A stretch of 64,000 nt of DNA from Viridothelium virens. Taxonomy: Eukaryota > Ascomycota > Dothideomycetes > Trypetheliales > Trypetheliaceae. Shown piece by piece: positions 10,678 through 20,758 of the stretch. Under the pieces are notes generated by a model. It was not told the DNA's origin, ran no database searches, and saw only the letters and a list, made by a program, of their open reading frames with translations. The stretch covers positions 62,001 through 126,000 of the forward strand of contig ML991790.1 of assembly GCA_010094025.1 (NCBI GenBank). The letters run 5' to 3'. Numbering within the stretch: position 1 is the first letter of the stretch; each line of letters starts with the position of its first letter. The position numbers and the translations under genes are program-made.

Positions 10678-12246
10678 ATGAGTGCCAAAATGATTAAGTC
10701 TGTAAATCATGGCCCATGGCATGCCAGATCTCGATATCCGCTTTTCGTTGCAATCTCCCTGATTATCTTCTTCTGGTTTGCTTTTCGAGGAAATGAGCAC
10801 GTGCCAAGCTTTGGCAGAGTTACGAGATTGGACTGGTGGAGCTTTGATACTGAACGGGATCAACGAAACCTTGGCTTGACTGATGAGCAATGTGAAGTCA
10901 GATAATCACGATGATTTCTTGAATGCGACATTTCTAACACGAATTCGACAGACGGCTTTTCCCAAACTCTGGTTTGAGATTGAAAGAGCACGAGATTGGC
11001 ATTTGGCACAGGGCGGTATAAGACCTGACCAAATCGCATTGTGGCCAGACGAGCCAGACAAAGCTCATAGTCAGGTGAAAGCACTGATATTCAATGGCCA
11101 GGTACGTTGTCCGTGTTCTCACTGGTCTATGCATTAGCGCTCATGACTCCACCAGCTATATATCGTCGGAGAGAAGCAAGGAGTACCTGACAGACATCGA
11201 GTCCTTGGTGGGTTATCGAACCTCTATCGTGCCATGATGGCTTTGCCGGATCCCAGAGTGCTCCCGAATATTGAGTTTACCATGGATGCCAATGATAAAT
11301 CTCAGAGCATGCTAGCCGATGGTCTGACTCGTCCTGGCCGCACTGTTTGGACATGGACTCGCCATGTGACGGACAATGATTCATTTGTCATGCCCGACTT
11401 TGACGGATGGGCTTTCCCGGATGATACTCTTGGAGGCTACGCTCCATTCCGAGATCGGGTCATGGCTATCGACAAACCATTCCAAGAGAAGATCCCGCAG
11501 GCATTTTGGAGAGGATCGATGGGTGTTGCCCACGAGCTCAGGCAGGGCTTAGTAGACGCGGCCGTCGGCAAACCTTGGAGCGATGTCAAAGCATTGGACG
11601 GAGAACATAAGATTATCGCTATGCACGAGCATTGCAATTGGCAATACATCGTCCACACTGAGGGTACATCTAGAAAAAATGCAGATTGAAATTCCGTGGA
11701 AAGACTGACAGCGCTTTAGGAAATTCATGGAGCGGCCGGCTACGGTATTTGCAGAACTGCAATTCTGCTGTCATCGTTCATAACCCCCTCAATTGGATTG
11801 CCCATTACTATCCAGTTATGGAATCCGAGGGCTCGTCTCAGGTATGCCCGAGCTTAGTTCCAGTCTTCTTGAGCCCAGCTAATCGCCCTGTGTAGAATTA
11901 CATTCCGGTCCGAAATGATTGGACTGATCTCGACGAGAAAATGCAATATTATCTTTCTCACTCCGATGAAGCTGAAAGTATTGCCGCCGAAGGTGCTCGC
12001 GTCTTCCGCGACCGTTACCTCACCCCTGCCGCCGAAGCCTGTTACTGGCGCAAATTGGTCCGCGAGTATGCCAAAGCGCAGTCATGGGAGCCCCAGCTGT
12101 ATAAAAATGTTACGAACGAGGATGGAACGATGCAATTGAAGCGAAGAGGAGTGAGTTGGGAGCGATTCGTGTTCAGGCCGCCGAAGCCCTTGGATTATCT
12201 CTCAAGGAAGATCGAAAACTGGAACGAGATTGACTTTGACGATTGA
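10678..12246 (+). CDS. Glycosyltransferase family 90 (CAP10-like), type II membrane protein
   Basis: Five exons: 10678-10896, 10952-11101, 11156-11663, 11720-11841 and 11896-12246, giving 449 aa. All introns are 53-56 bp with GT..AG ends. A short cytosolic N-tail is followed by one signal anchor, about YPLFVAISLIIFFWFAF, so the enzyme should sit in the Golgi or secretory lumen. LTDEQCETAFPKLWFEIERA after splicing is the standard block after the stem. The CAP10 core includes the block around PDFDGWAFPD, IPQAFWRGS, EHCNWQYIVHTEG and the spliced GNSWSGRLRYLQNCNSAV. The last exon holds the LTPAAEACYWRKLVREYA end block. Family members transfer xylose or glucose; cryptococcal CAP10 acts in capsule making, while ascomycete substrates are mostly unknown. 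The first ATG is chosen; another is four codons on. Confidence 0.9.
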
Positions 12247-13041
12247 AAGCGTGTTACGGTGCATCGAGAATCCAAGGTCTGTACATAACCCTTTGTCAGG
12301 CGTCCAGAATGACTGGTTAGCGGCTATGGAGTGCACGCAACGCGGTGTGCATGGTGACGCCTTTTGTGAATAGGATTCTTTTGGTTCTGCCCTGTATACT
12401 TCCGGATTCAAGATGTGGTTATGGCACAAACTCTTTGCATGCGGCCGATATGCCAGGAGCGAAATCATTCAAAGCCTGACAAACAGTAAGCGTATGAGCT
12501 CGCCGATCAAAGGTCTTCGAACGCTGCTCATAACCAACCGTGTGAAGACGCACGATTCGTATCGACGACAATTCACAATAGATTTGTAGGAAGTCTCGAA
12601 TCGCTTGCGTCCGCAGCCATTCGTGTCCATGGCGTTGAGCCGAGGAGTCCGGGCATTTGAGCAAGAACAGATACCATGCAATCTATCTAAGACCCTCTGT
12701 GGCCAGCGGCATCCCATTCTTGAGCAGATAATTGGGACGTTCTCAACTCGGCCGCAGTTAAGACTCGATTTCTTACTCCAGGGTTAGCTCCTTCGATTCA
12801 CACTTTCGTTGCCAATAAATAAAGCCCTTTCAATTGGTGCTTGGTTGAGTCCTGGTGCCCCACTGTTTTGAAATCGCTTGTGAGATGTAGCCTTAGATAA
12901 CCTGTGATCCCAATTACGGTGGTTGGGTTTGTCGCTTATTTCAACACGTCTAGACTCTCATTCTCACAGTATCCCGTGCCACAACCACGTAAGTTTGCAT
13001 TTCCTGGTCCGTCTATTGTCCCTTCCTTCTTTTTCTCGTCA
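12247..13041. other. Intergenic, no supportable gene
   Basis: Short overlapping frames on both strands, none convincing. The 3' flank of the GT90 gene lies at the left and the leader of the next small frame at the right. Confidence 0.4.
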
Positions 13042-13176
13042 ACCTTGTTCCTGAGCACTTCAATTAATACATTGATCCTCAGCAACTCATCTGCTACATC
13101 GATCCTCAGCAACTCATCTAATACATCAGTCCTCAGCACTCCAACCACTACACCAATCCTCAGCACTTCGAATAAA
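13042..13176 (+). repeat. Minisatellite, five 27-bp units
   Basis: Five head-to-tail 27-bp units (starting 13042, 13069, 13096, 13123, 13150) share the pattern ACATyGATCCTCAGCA followed by a variable CA/AT-rich part. Units 2 and 3 are nearly identical; units 1, 4 and 5 have drifted. The array ends 11 bp before the ATG of the small frame at 13188. Because 27 is nine codons, an overlapping + frame (12904-13191) reads as a nine-residue Ser/Thr-rich repeat, but I take the array to be an untranslated leader. Confidence 0.8.
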
Positions 13177-13187
13177 AACACATCACC

Positions 13188-13400
13188 ATGACTTCCGAGA
13201 TGATTTTTCAGCTAGAGCAGGCCATGGCTCTGCTGAATCTCAATTCAACTCCCTTCGGGGGGACCAATGCGCCGACACCGGTGCAGAACTTCGACCCGAT
13301 GGATATCGACGAAGTCGATATTCTGGCTTGGTCTCTAGGAGACCTTGATCTCAAGGCGGGGGAGGAATGCGAGGATATTGTCATGGTCGACGCACCATGA
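13188..13400 (+). CDS. Hypothetical 70-aa acidic protein
   Basis: Short intronless frame with a good start context (atcaccATGACT), directly after a 27-bp minisatellite. The product is acidic in its second half (FDPMDIDEVDILAW, EECEDIVMVD) with no signal peptide or membrane segment. I do not recognise it. Similar Met-Asp-Ile-Asp motifs can bind partners in larger proteins, but that is not evidence of function here. It could be the remnant of a longer gene; no downstream exon was found. Confidence 0.35.
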   Translation: MTSEMIFQLEQAMALLNLNSTPFGGTNAPTPVQNFDPMDIDEVDILAWSLGDLDLKAGEECEDIVMVDAP

Positions 13401-13787
13401 GGACTCGGTAGGATCTCCTGTGGCCGCCCCGAAAACAAGATGCCGGATAACTTGTGACGGCAACTAAGGCTAATATGGCAAAAGATAACAATATCCTCAC
13501 CGGCCCTACAGAGGTCGGTCCAACAGAGGATCGCAGCGTCATGATTGAGCGTATAGAAGCTGCCTCGTATACGTCGCCAACCATCAGACGAAACCGTCGC
13601 GCCAGAGCGATCCGAACTCGGGCCGATCTTTGAGTGCTCAAATTCCCAAGTGCGGAGTCGACTGGAAGGCACAGGCTTATTACAGCACCAAAAGCTGGCC
13701 TGTCACGATAAACAAACCACTCGGGCGTGTCACTCACGTGGTTCCCGACATCACTCACAGCCCCAATCCTCACAACCGTGACCATCA

Positions 13788-13843
13788 GCTACCTCCCCGC
13801 GTACTACGCGTAGACATCTACGCGTAGCACGCGGTTAGGTAGC
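13788..13843. repeat. 56-bp near-perfect palindrome with MluI-type cores
   Basis: Two 27-bp arms (13788-13814 and 13817-13843) are inverted copies with three mismatches around a 2-bp centre. Each arm contains CTACGCGTAG, itself a palindrome holding ACGCGT. The outer ends are GCTACCT and AGGTAGC. No gene touches it. It could fold as a cruciform or be the terminal inverted repeats of a tiny or collapsed mobile element. No clear target-site duplication is seen. Confidence 0.8.
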
Positions 13844-14520
13844 ACTTTGGAAAGCTTACTTGCCGTTGCTACTTTATATCTGCTTGCGCATGTGTAATAA
13901 TAGCGTAAGCGGAGCATACTTCCAAACTGAAATTAAGACATGATGTGTGACCTTTGCTACAGGGCGATAAGAAAGACTTGGTGCGCTGTCTTCTAGACAC
14001 TAATCGCCTTGTCATGATCACCCCGTAACGCCAGAGCTATCGAAGTCGATCATCATACCTCGATTGACCATATCAATTCCTTACGCCAGTCCGCCATGGC
14101 CGTATCCACCTCGAGAACGTGACCTCTATCCCTCGTCAAACGCTCCATCTATCACAAGTTCCTACGGTTGCTTGATACCCTGATGGTGTACGGTGGAAAT
14201 CGACTGCTTCATCCATGGAGACCCTTGGACCATGCGCCCGACGTGTATCAATTCAGTTTTCCTACAGGCGCGGCATTACCTGGTTCCTACGAGGTACAAG
14301 GTTTCATCATGCTCGGATGATGTTCCACTCCTTCTCGATATATTGCATTTACAACGGCAAATATACGCCTAGAGACACGGCACGTGAGACTTACGGATCC
14401 TTAGTCATCGTGGTCAGTGCTTTGTCTGTCTAACGATAACCTCCTATTTCTTCAATCCAGCCTCCATACCATCCCAAATTATTTACACTCCACAAGGCGA
14501 CGGACTACCTTTGCACAACC
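13844..14520. other. Intergenic before the SDR gene
   Basis: No gene is supportable. The last 100 bases (C/T-rich and without an in-frame ATG before 14521) look like the leader of the SDR gene. Confidence 0.4.
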
Positions 14521-15513
14521 ATGGGCAGCACATGGTCGCAACTTTTTCCTCCTGCACCCACCCTTAAAGAAGGGAATCTACCTTCACAAGAGGGCAGGGT
14601 CTTCATTGTCACCGGTGGCGCTTCGGGCGTTGGTTTCGAACTTGCACGAATGCTCTACGAAGCTGGTGCGTCAGTCTACATTGCAGGTCGCTCGGAGACA
14701 AACGGTCATCAAGCTCTCGATCGTATCCTAGCTACACCAACTAGCGAGGCTACCAAAGGCAAACTCGAGTTCCTACTTCTCGATTTAGCTGACCTTACTA
14801 CTATCAAACCTTTCGTTCGAGCCTTTGAAGCGAAAGAATCGAGGCTGGATGTTCTCTGGAACAATGCAGCTGTTTCCCTTCCTCCGTTGGGCAGCACTTC
14901 TAAGCAGGGCTACGAGCTTCAGATCGCCACAAATTGTCTTGGTCCTTTTCTCCTCTCGCAAATGCTCCTTCCTATTTTAAAGCGAACAAGCAATTCAGGT
15001 GCGACTCCTGGGAGCATTCGTGTTGTCTGGTCAAGCTCCCAGGTGGTCGACCTCTCGGCCCCGAAAGGCGGGTTTGCTATGAAGGACATTATCGATCCAC
15101 CTAAAGATAAGACTACGAATTATACTACGTCTAAGACCGGCAACTGGTTTCTAGCAAGCGAATTTGCACGTCATGCCGATTTGGGAGGTGATGCTGGCGG
15201 AGTTCTTAGTGTCACACAGAACCCTGGAAACCTGTCCACCAATCTGTTGCGACATGCTCCTTGGATGAAATTTCTGTCCGCGCCGCTCCTACACCCAGCT
15301 CGAATGGGTGCGTATACAGAGCTTTGGGCCGGTCTATCGCCAGATTTGGAGATCGGATCACACAATGGCGCTTATGTTGTACCATGGGGAAGAGTTCATC
15401 CTGGACCACGTGCAGACTTACTTTTGGCTCTAAGAGGCACGGATGAAGGGGGATCCGGGCGTGCTAGGGAATTTTGGCAATGGTGTAAGGAGCAGACGGC
15501 CGAGTATGCATAG
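14521..15513 (+). CDS. Short-chain dehydrogenase/reductase, retinol-dehydrogenase/WWOX-like
   Basis: Single-exon, 330 aa, NAD(P)-dependent oxidoreductase of the classical SDR fold. The cofactor motif TGGASGVG is at residues 31-38, the adenine-ring contact in LDLADL near 88-93, NNAA at 114-117, the catalytic serine in WSSSQ near 171-173, and YTTSK with Tyr201/Lys205. The ~25-residue N-terminal lead before the Rossmann fold and the long C-terminal end are typical of the fungal proteins annotated as retinol dehydrogenase or oxidoreductase-like. There is no signal peptide. The first ATG is preceded by caacc. Substrate is unknown, and neighbours do not form an evident pathway with it. Confidence 0.9.
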   Translation: MGSTWSQLFPPAPTLKEGNLPSQEGRVFIVTGGASGVGFELARMLYEAGASVYIAGRSETNGHQALDRILATPTSEATKGKLEFLLLDLADLTTIKPFVRAFEAKESRLDVLWNNAAVSLPPLGSTSKQGYELQIATNCLGPFLLSQMLLPILKRTSNSGATPGSIRVVWSSSQVVDLSAPKGGFAMKDIIDPPKDKTTNYTTSKTGNWFLASEFARHADLGGDAGGVLSVTQNPGNLSTNLLRHAPWMKFLSAPLLHPARMGAYTELWAGLSPDLEIGSHNGAYVVPWGRVHPGPRADLLLALRGTDEGGSGRAREFWQWCKEQTAEYA

Positions 15514-15974
15514 CTGGGCGAAGCCAAATACAAAAGGTATTTGATCACGATAGGAAAGAGACTCTTGAAAACGGGCATAGTTCTGGTTTCTTACTTCACC
15601 AGCGCATAACGTATCTAGTAAACTCTCTTCGGTACTGGATTTGGGAAGACTGAGCAAGTTGTGCTAATATATTTTGGGGGTTTACAACTATAACCTCTTT
15701 AGTGATTGTACTTATGAAGATCGTTACTTATTGTACATGCATGGCCTTCTCCACGTCCATTTATAGTTTTTTTTTCTGAAATGGCCTATATTAGATAGTC
15801 ACTGTAGACCTCAGATGTAGACTCATTGGCAGCGAAGTCCAACAACCTACTGCCGCTACCCGTAGTTTCGGGTCGCGAGTTGTGAGAGACGTGAATTTAG
15901 ATAGGTAAGGTAAGCTAGTTATAATGGTGTCCCAGGGTCACAGCACTCTCAAAGAAGCCCCTCCTCTTCTGCCA
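15514..15974. other. 3' flanks of two convergent genes
   Basis: Convergent intergenic space between the SDR (+) and the secreted protein (-). A run of nine T lies near 15768. No gene is seen. Confidence 0.5.
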
Positions 15975-16538
15975 CTAGCAATGAGTACCCCTGTTTGACA
16001 TGCAAATCTCGACACATTCCTGACTCGAGCCAAGGAGAACACTATTAAACTTACCCGAGACACCATTTTCTGTACACTGTGATACCACCTTCGTGGTATA
16101 CCCAACGAAATCGCCCTTAGTGAGCGGGCTCACATTCGTGCCCCACGAGACGCAGCAATACTTGTTCTTCTCAGCCGCGTCACCCTCGTAGCAGATCTGG
16201 CGTCCATGCTGAGAAATTTGAACGCCCGCGTCGCCATTGAGTTCAGTGACGAGATTTTCGCAGATATCGTTTCGTGCGGCGTTATCGGTGTTGCATGTTG
16301 GGTCACTGTAGGCCGAGCAAGTGCGCTTCTGGAGATCGATGGGCGCTGAGTGAGATGCATTCGCGCCATTCGGATAACCAAAGTAGACCAGAGAGTGGTT
16401 CGACTTTTGTGAGGCTGGCTCACGGAATAGTTCTACAAATTCGATTGGTTCGGGGTTGTTATTTATCTTTTTCGCGGACGGGAAAGCCATTGAGCCAGTG
16501 ACGCAAGCGAAAGCAAGGTGAAGGAGTGCGGTTCGCAT
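15975..16538 (-). CDS. Small secreted Cys-rich protein, fungal WD-like domain
   Basis: Single exon, 187 aa. A signal peptide (about 1-18, LLHLAFACVTGSMA) is followed by a propeptide-like stretch ending in LQKR, a plausible Kex2 cut. The mature part has ten cysteines, including KYCCVSW and the tail CMSNRGTHC. The Cys spacing and the CCVSW / SG...C..(I/V)CxSNR framework match the fungal 'WD-like' secreted family, which is of unknown function. A GGTAAGT at about 16045 looks like a donor, but reading through it preserves the conserved C-terminus, so I keep one exon. It could act outside the cell as an effector-like or cell-surface protein; that is inference. Confidence 0.75.
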   Translation of the reverse strand: MRTALLHLAFACVTGSMAFPSAKKINNNPEPIEFVELFREPASQKSNHSLVYFGYPNGANASHSAPIDLQKRTCSAYSDPTCNTDNAARNDICENLVTELNGDAGVQISQHGRQICYEGDAAEKNKYCCVSWGTNVSPLTKGDFVGYTTKVVSQCTENGVSGKFNSVLLGSSQECVEICMSNRGTHC

Positions 16539-18442
16539 TTGAGGAGTTTTGGTAAGTTTCTAGGTGACTGACAAGTGGAATATTGAGGTGGTAGAGTGAG
16601 GTATGTCCCCGTGGACGGTCAAATGTTGTGATTGATGTATTTTGATGCTGAACTTGAGTTCTTACAACGATGATGTTCGAGATATTTATATCTCTCTTAG
16701 GCTTCGCGCCTCGAGATGAAGATCTCTTCTCATCTCTAAACACGTACCAGATGTGGTCTGAAATCCATTCAGGAAATACGTCACTGTGATCTGTTCTACA
16801 GCGCCGATGCTGTGCCACATAGCTTGCATTATCACCAGGCCAATCTCAAAGTTTTGGCCGTCTAAGGCACGTATCATCATAGAGAGCTATGTCGCAGAGT
16901 AGCCGTTTCCTCTTCTCCAAAGTGGAAAGGTCAAAGAAGGTAAGGACAGTTGGTCAATGCTCGTGTATCGGTATGTGAGGCACATCAGAGAGGGGACCTG
17001 ATTGGTCGCTCGGCCCATCTTCATTACGCCATACTCTAGTAGAGACCATGCCATTCCAAGACTAGAGCTGGCCTCCTTAAAATTACCTCAGGCACTCGCC
17101 ACAAAGGGACAGCAAGCCTACCAAGTTCAATGTATGCACGGCGTAATTCAATCGGACCTATCATTTACGCACATCGTCGAGGTCTTCTTCTCAGCCTCGA
17201 ATCCACAGCGTCTAAAAGACCCTCATAATGACTACCTATCTCTTTGTAAGAACGTTGATTTGAAGAAGCAGCAGAAATAACGTTCTCATCTTTGAAGAGC
17301 AAACACTACCTGCAGCGTTTCATGAGGGTTCTTACAATTTTACGAGAGCTTATCGTAATTCAGACAATAGATCGAATCCCAGCCGGTATGAGGCGCTGCA
17401 TCCTGAAGATGCTCTTGGAACTGCCTCATCACAATCGATCTGCGCCGTCTGCGGCGCAGAAAAGCTTCGGATGGACGTTGCAGCTACTACTGAACGTATC
17501 CTTCAAGCCCTTTCAGGCAATCAACGTTTGCTATGCCGCGGCTGAGGTACATCCGTACGTCAACGATGCGTAGGAGAGCTTGCTTTTGTCCCGCTGCGCC
17601 GCTGTTGCAACGAAGTTGTAGCCTCCAGGCAGAGACTTAGGCTCAACTGATATGCAAGCTCATCCTACCAACAGCTGTCTCTCTTGAGGTCTGAACGAGA
17701 AGATCTTTCATCTTAATGATACGTACATTCGTTTGACTCTAGGCCCCGGATCAGAGATGTGGACAAGTATCAACGGTATTCCGGAGCTCAGCTCTATGTT
17801 ATTCTGTGACGTTCTCATAACGCCTCTCAAATCTTTCACTAAGGTCACCATCCCAGCAGGGAAACACTACTCTTCTTCGACGAACCAATGATTCTTTTCC
17901 CGCAAAGCATGTCAGCCTGGGCAGCTTCATGCCATGCACGATGACGATATACTTTGGGTCCAGCATATGGACTAATTGCGGATGGCGATCGAATCATCAA
18001 GTCGCTCGATGGGATGCACTCTGCTCCTCGAACGTGGACATCTTTGCTATTGATACCTATACAGCGACCGAGAGCAGTTGCAGCCTGTCTGGATCGTCAA
18101 CTGCAACAGTCCGGAGTATGTTAAGCCGAGTGGCCCAGTACAGTTCAAGTTCACGCTACCGAAGCATGTCGCTGCTCTCATGCATCATCTCCTCATTGCA
18201 ATAGATCATGCCCCGTGTCATGATGGATGCCCTCGTCTCCGTCATTCGTGCCCATTCAGTGATTGCAGGGTTGCTGGCCTTATGCGAGCAGCATCCCATT
18301 GCTGTCAATTTCGTACCAAATATCTGAAGCACGCCATGACACTCAAAAGTATAAAGAGGCACTGGGTAGAATGATTAAAATGGAGCAAGAAGTCATACAT
18401 TTCCTCCCGAATATATTTCATAGAGCTATTACCTTCACAAGA
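16539..18442. other. Gene-poor stretch, nothing supportable
   Basis: 1.9 kb with only short overlapping frames. The left part (to about 16700) is the promoter or leader of the secreted protein. The right end contains a frame open from 18263 into the nuclease gene, but its first part is leader because the signal peptide starts at 18443. Confidence 0.45.
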
Positions 18443-19332
18443 ATGCAATTGGTCCCCACGCTCATCTTTTCAGCCACGTTCATTGGTCCTGGTTTATCTA
18501 CCGCTATCCCTAAGGAGCTGCAGCCTCGCATTGAACCGCCAGGCGCATGGGAAAATCCGAAAGTCGTCGAAATTGATTGCTCACGGGGTCCCGAGACATG
18601 CAACGCAGATTGTTACGGCATTCTCTGCTGGGTGGAGCCAAATCCCGTCCAATACATATACGGGAATAGTCAACGGGATGCACAAGGCAGTGGTGCGGTA
18701 GCGCTCAGAAAATTATTCAGGCAACCTCCGCAGGCAAGAGAAGCAAGAGGAGTCTTCATTTCGGATGATGTTTTGCGCGGAAGGGACAGCCCCGAGGAGA
18801 CTGTAATGAATAATGCAGATGAAGGAGGCCAAGGGGAAATCATGAATCCTGTTCCCTTTCCAGACAACCGCGGTAAGTCATTCTCTCGTACTGGAAGCGG
18901 CTGTTTGCAAGATCGCAATATACATCATCACCTTGTTCGCCGATCCAGGGAAAACGTAGTTTCGTGATGAGAAAAAGAGAGCAGGCTAACGACATGGGGT
19001 CCATAGCGATCGGTGAGAGCCTCGAACGCCAGATCTTAGCTCATGGAGTATCGAACGGCCAGTATTACTTGAAGAAATTCCTTCATACTTCGGGCAATCC
19101 AGATTATTGCGCTCTGCTGCAGGCGATACCCCCGGATAGGTCCCGTTGCTCAGCGAAGGGCAAAGCTCCAGCCGATCCGTCTAGGACTAGTGTAATCAGA
19201 GCTGCGGAGCGGGGTGACTGGCGTGCCACCCTGTTCAAAATGATGGACTTTGATAAAGGTGATAGGTGGGTTGGCTTTCCTAAGACGCCTAAGCGAGGTG
19301 AACGGCTAGAGAAAACTAGTCAAGAACATTGA
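18443..19332 (+). CDS. Secreted deoxyribonuclease-like protein, NucA/NucB family
   Basis: Two exons, 18443-18872 and 19007-19332 (intron GTAAGT...ATAG, phase 1), encode 251 aa. The start is the ATG that gives a signal peptide (MQLVPTLIFSATFIGPG...). The mature protein has CSRGPETCNADCYGILCW near the N-terminus, then PNPVQYIYGN and an acidic/glycine region with DEGGQGEIMNPVPFPDNR, continued across the intron as AIGESL. That order (Cys-rich lead, D/E site, ExGG...V.PVP..N(R/Q).G) is the NucA/NucB nuclease pattern seen in bacterial and fungal secreted DNases. The canonical DEYP-type active site is weaker here (GRDSPEETVMN), so activity is uncertain. A basic C-terminal tail of ~70 residues follows the domain. 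Confidence 0.75.
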
Positions 19333-20119
19333 AATGGTGTCTAAAGCAATGAACAAGAAGCTGGTGAGTCGAGAAAGCCAATGAAGAGCGATGAAACTCT
19401 ATTGAGGGACCTAGCGGATTGTGGAAATACTGTAGTGTTTATCAAGGCAAAACCCCATGCCAGTCAATCTTTTGTCCGTTGAAAAGATGTAGTTTTCTAT
19501 TGTGAGGGAGGATATTCGACGAGAAATCTCATCGTCAATGTTTTCGATCATTTGTTTGTCATAGCTCGTGACCAAAGTTGCGGAGGAATTGTTTCCGTTA
19601 GATCTGCTCTTTTCCCTAGGCACGAAATTTTGTAATGCGATCGCGACTCAGCTGCTGAGAACTAGAAGCAATCTTCGCTGTGTTCTTTCAATCTGTCTCC
19701 AAGAGAACTCTAATGGTATGATTCACAAGCTGGAGTCTGGTAGTCGTACTCTAGAATATGATGCTGAATACTCGGCTCTACGGTATCGTGCGTATCGTAT
19801 CGTGGCGCGGGGCCTCGCCGTTTTCTAGAGTATCTTATCGTCTCGTAGAGCGTACTCTACAGTATGTGCCGCATGTGCCGCAATCCAACACATACTCTAC
19901 GACAGACATAAGAAACATCTCAGTCAACGAAACTTGTTCGTCTTGTACCTCACCATCGGGCGTTATATCTTAGTTCTTTTCCACAAAGATAACTCTGATC
20001 CTTCTATCCTTCACAGTCTCGCCAACCGTGCATCTCGAAGGAACAACGCTGTTTCTTGGTTCTTCCGTCTTGAGACTGTGATACATCCAACACGGAGTAA
20101 ATTAAAATTGACAGATATC
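19333..20119. other. Intergenic, no supportable gene
   Basis: Short frames only. Around 19740-19900 several related TA-rich words recur in both orientations (for example tctagaatat / ctagagtatc, and cgtatcgtatcg), perhaps a decayed repeat. Confidence 0.35.
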
Positions 20120-20758
20120 ATGCCGTACGCCATTGTATTTGCAACATACGATATCAAGACAGAGGTACACAAAGTCCTCCCCAAGGGTGCACGACTACTC
20201 ACCAAGTTTATGTAGGCATGGAACGATTTTGCACAGACGGCTACCATTGAAGGCACTGATATCAGACCAATCGTCTTGGTATACTCGTATTCGCCACAAA
20301 ATGTCCAATCAGTAACGAACTCTCTGGCCGCACCCGTGAAGACTGAACTCAGCTCGGCTTCGTATCCCGAGCTTCGGGCGTTGTTTCGCAGTATCGTGGA
20401 CGCGCACCTTCACGAGCGTCGACTAAGCCTCGGCCTTTTTTTGATCCTCGATGAACAGTCAGCGACTGACCGACAGGTCGTAATTGTCCATCGCGAACCA
20501 GAGTGGGTTCATGCAGAGACAGGGGAGAGGCTCCCATGCCATCCAAGCGAAGATGGACGAGAGGATCAGGATCGGTTTGAGGCCAAAACTGTATGGAGAA
20601 GGTTCCGTGTCCCGTTTGAAGAAGCGTTGTCCCAATGGTTGGCTATGCAAGCGAAGGGCTCGTATGATCTGGAGGAACACGAAGAATTGCGGCACTATCT
20701 GCAGCGTGTAGACCACGGGCCGGCTGAAGAAAGAGAGCCCTTTCAACCAAAGGACTAG
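20120..20758 (+). CDS. Hypothetical protein, possibly two exons
   Basis: The + frame 20276-20758 (no intron needed) has strong coding character: FRVPFEEALSQWLAMQAKG and an acidic, charged C-terminus. The same frame is open upstream except for one TAG at 20213-20215. A 51-bp phase-0 intron 20165-20215 (GTACAC...GTAG) removes it, giving MPYAIVFATYDIKTE joined to AWNDFAQTATIEG, 195 aa in all. I do not recognise a domain. A central stretch (FLILDEQ...VVIVHREPEW) looks like alternating beta strands. The start could lie further upstream. If the intron is not real, this is a gene with a nonsense codon. Confidence 0.5.

Noticed and set aside
16030-16050. Donor-like GGTAAGT in the secreted Cys-rich gene
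   Set aside because: Splicing there would remove the conserved Cys-containing C-terminus that reads through in frame.
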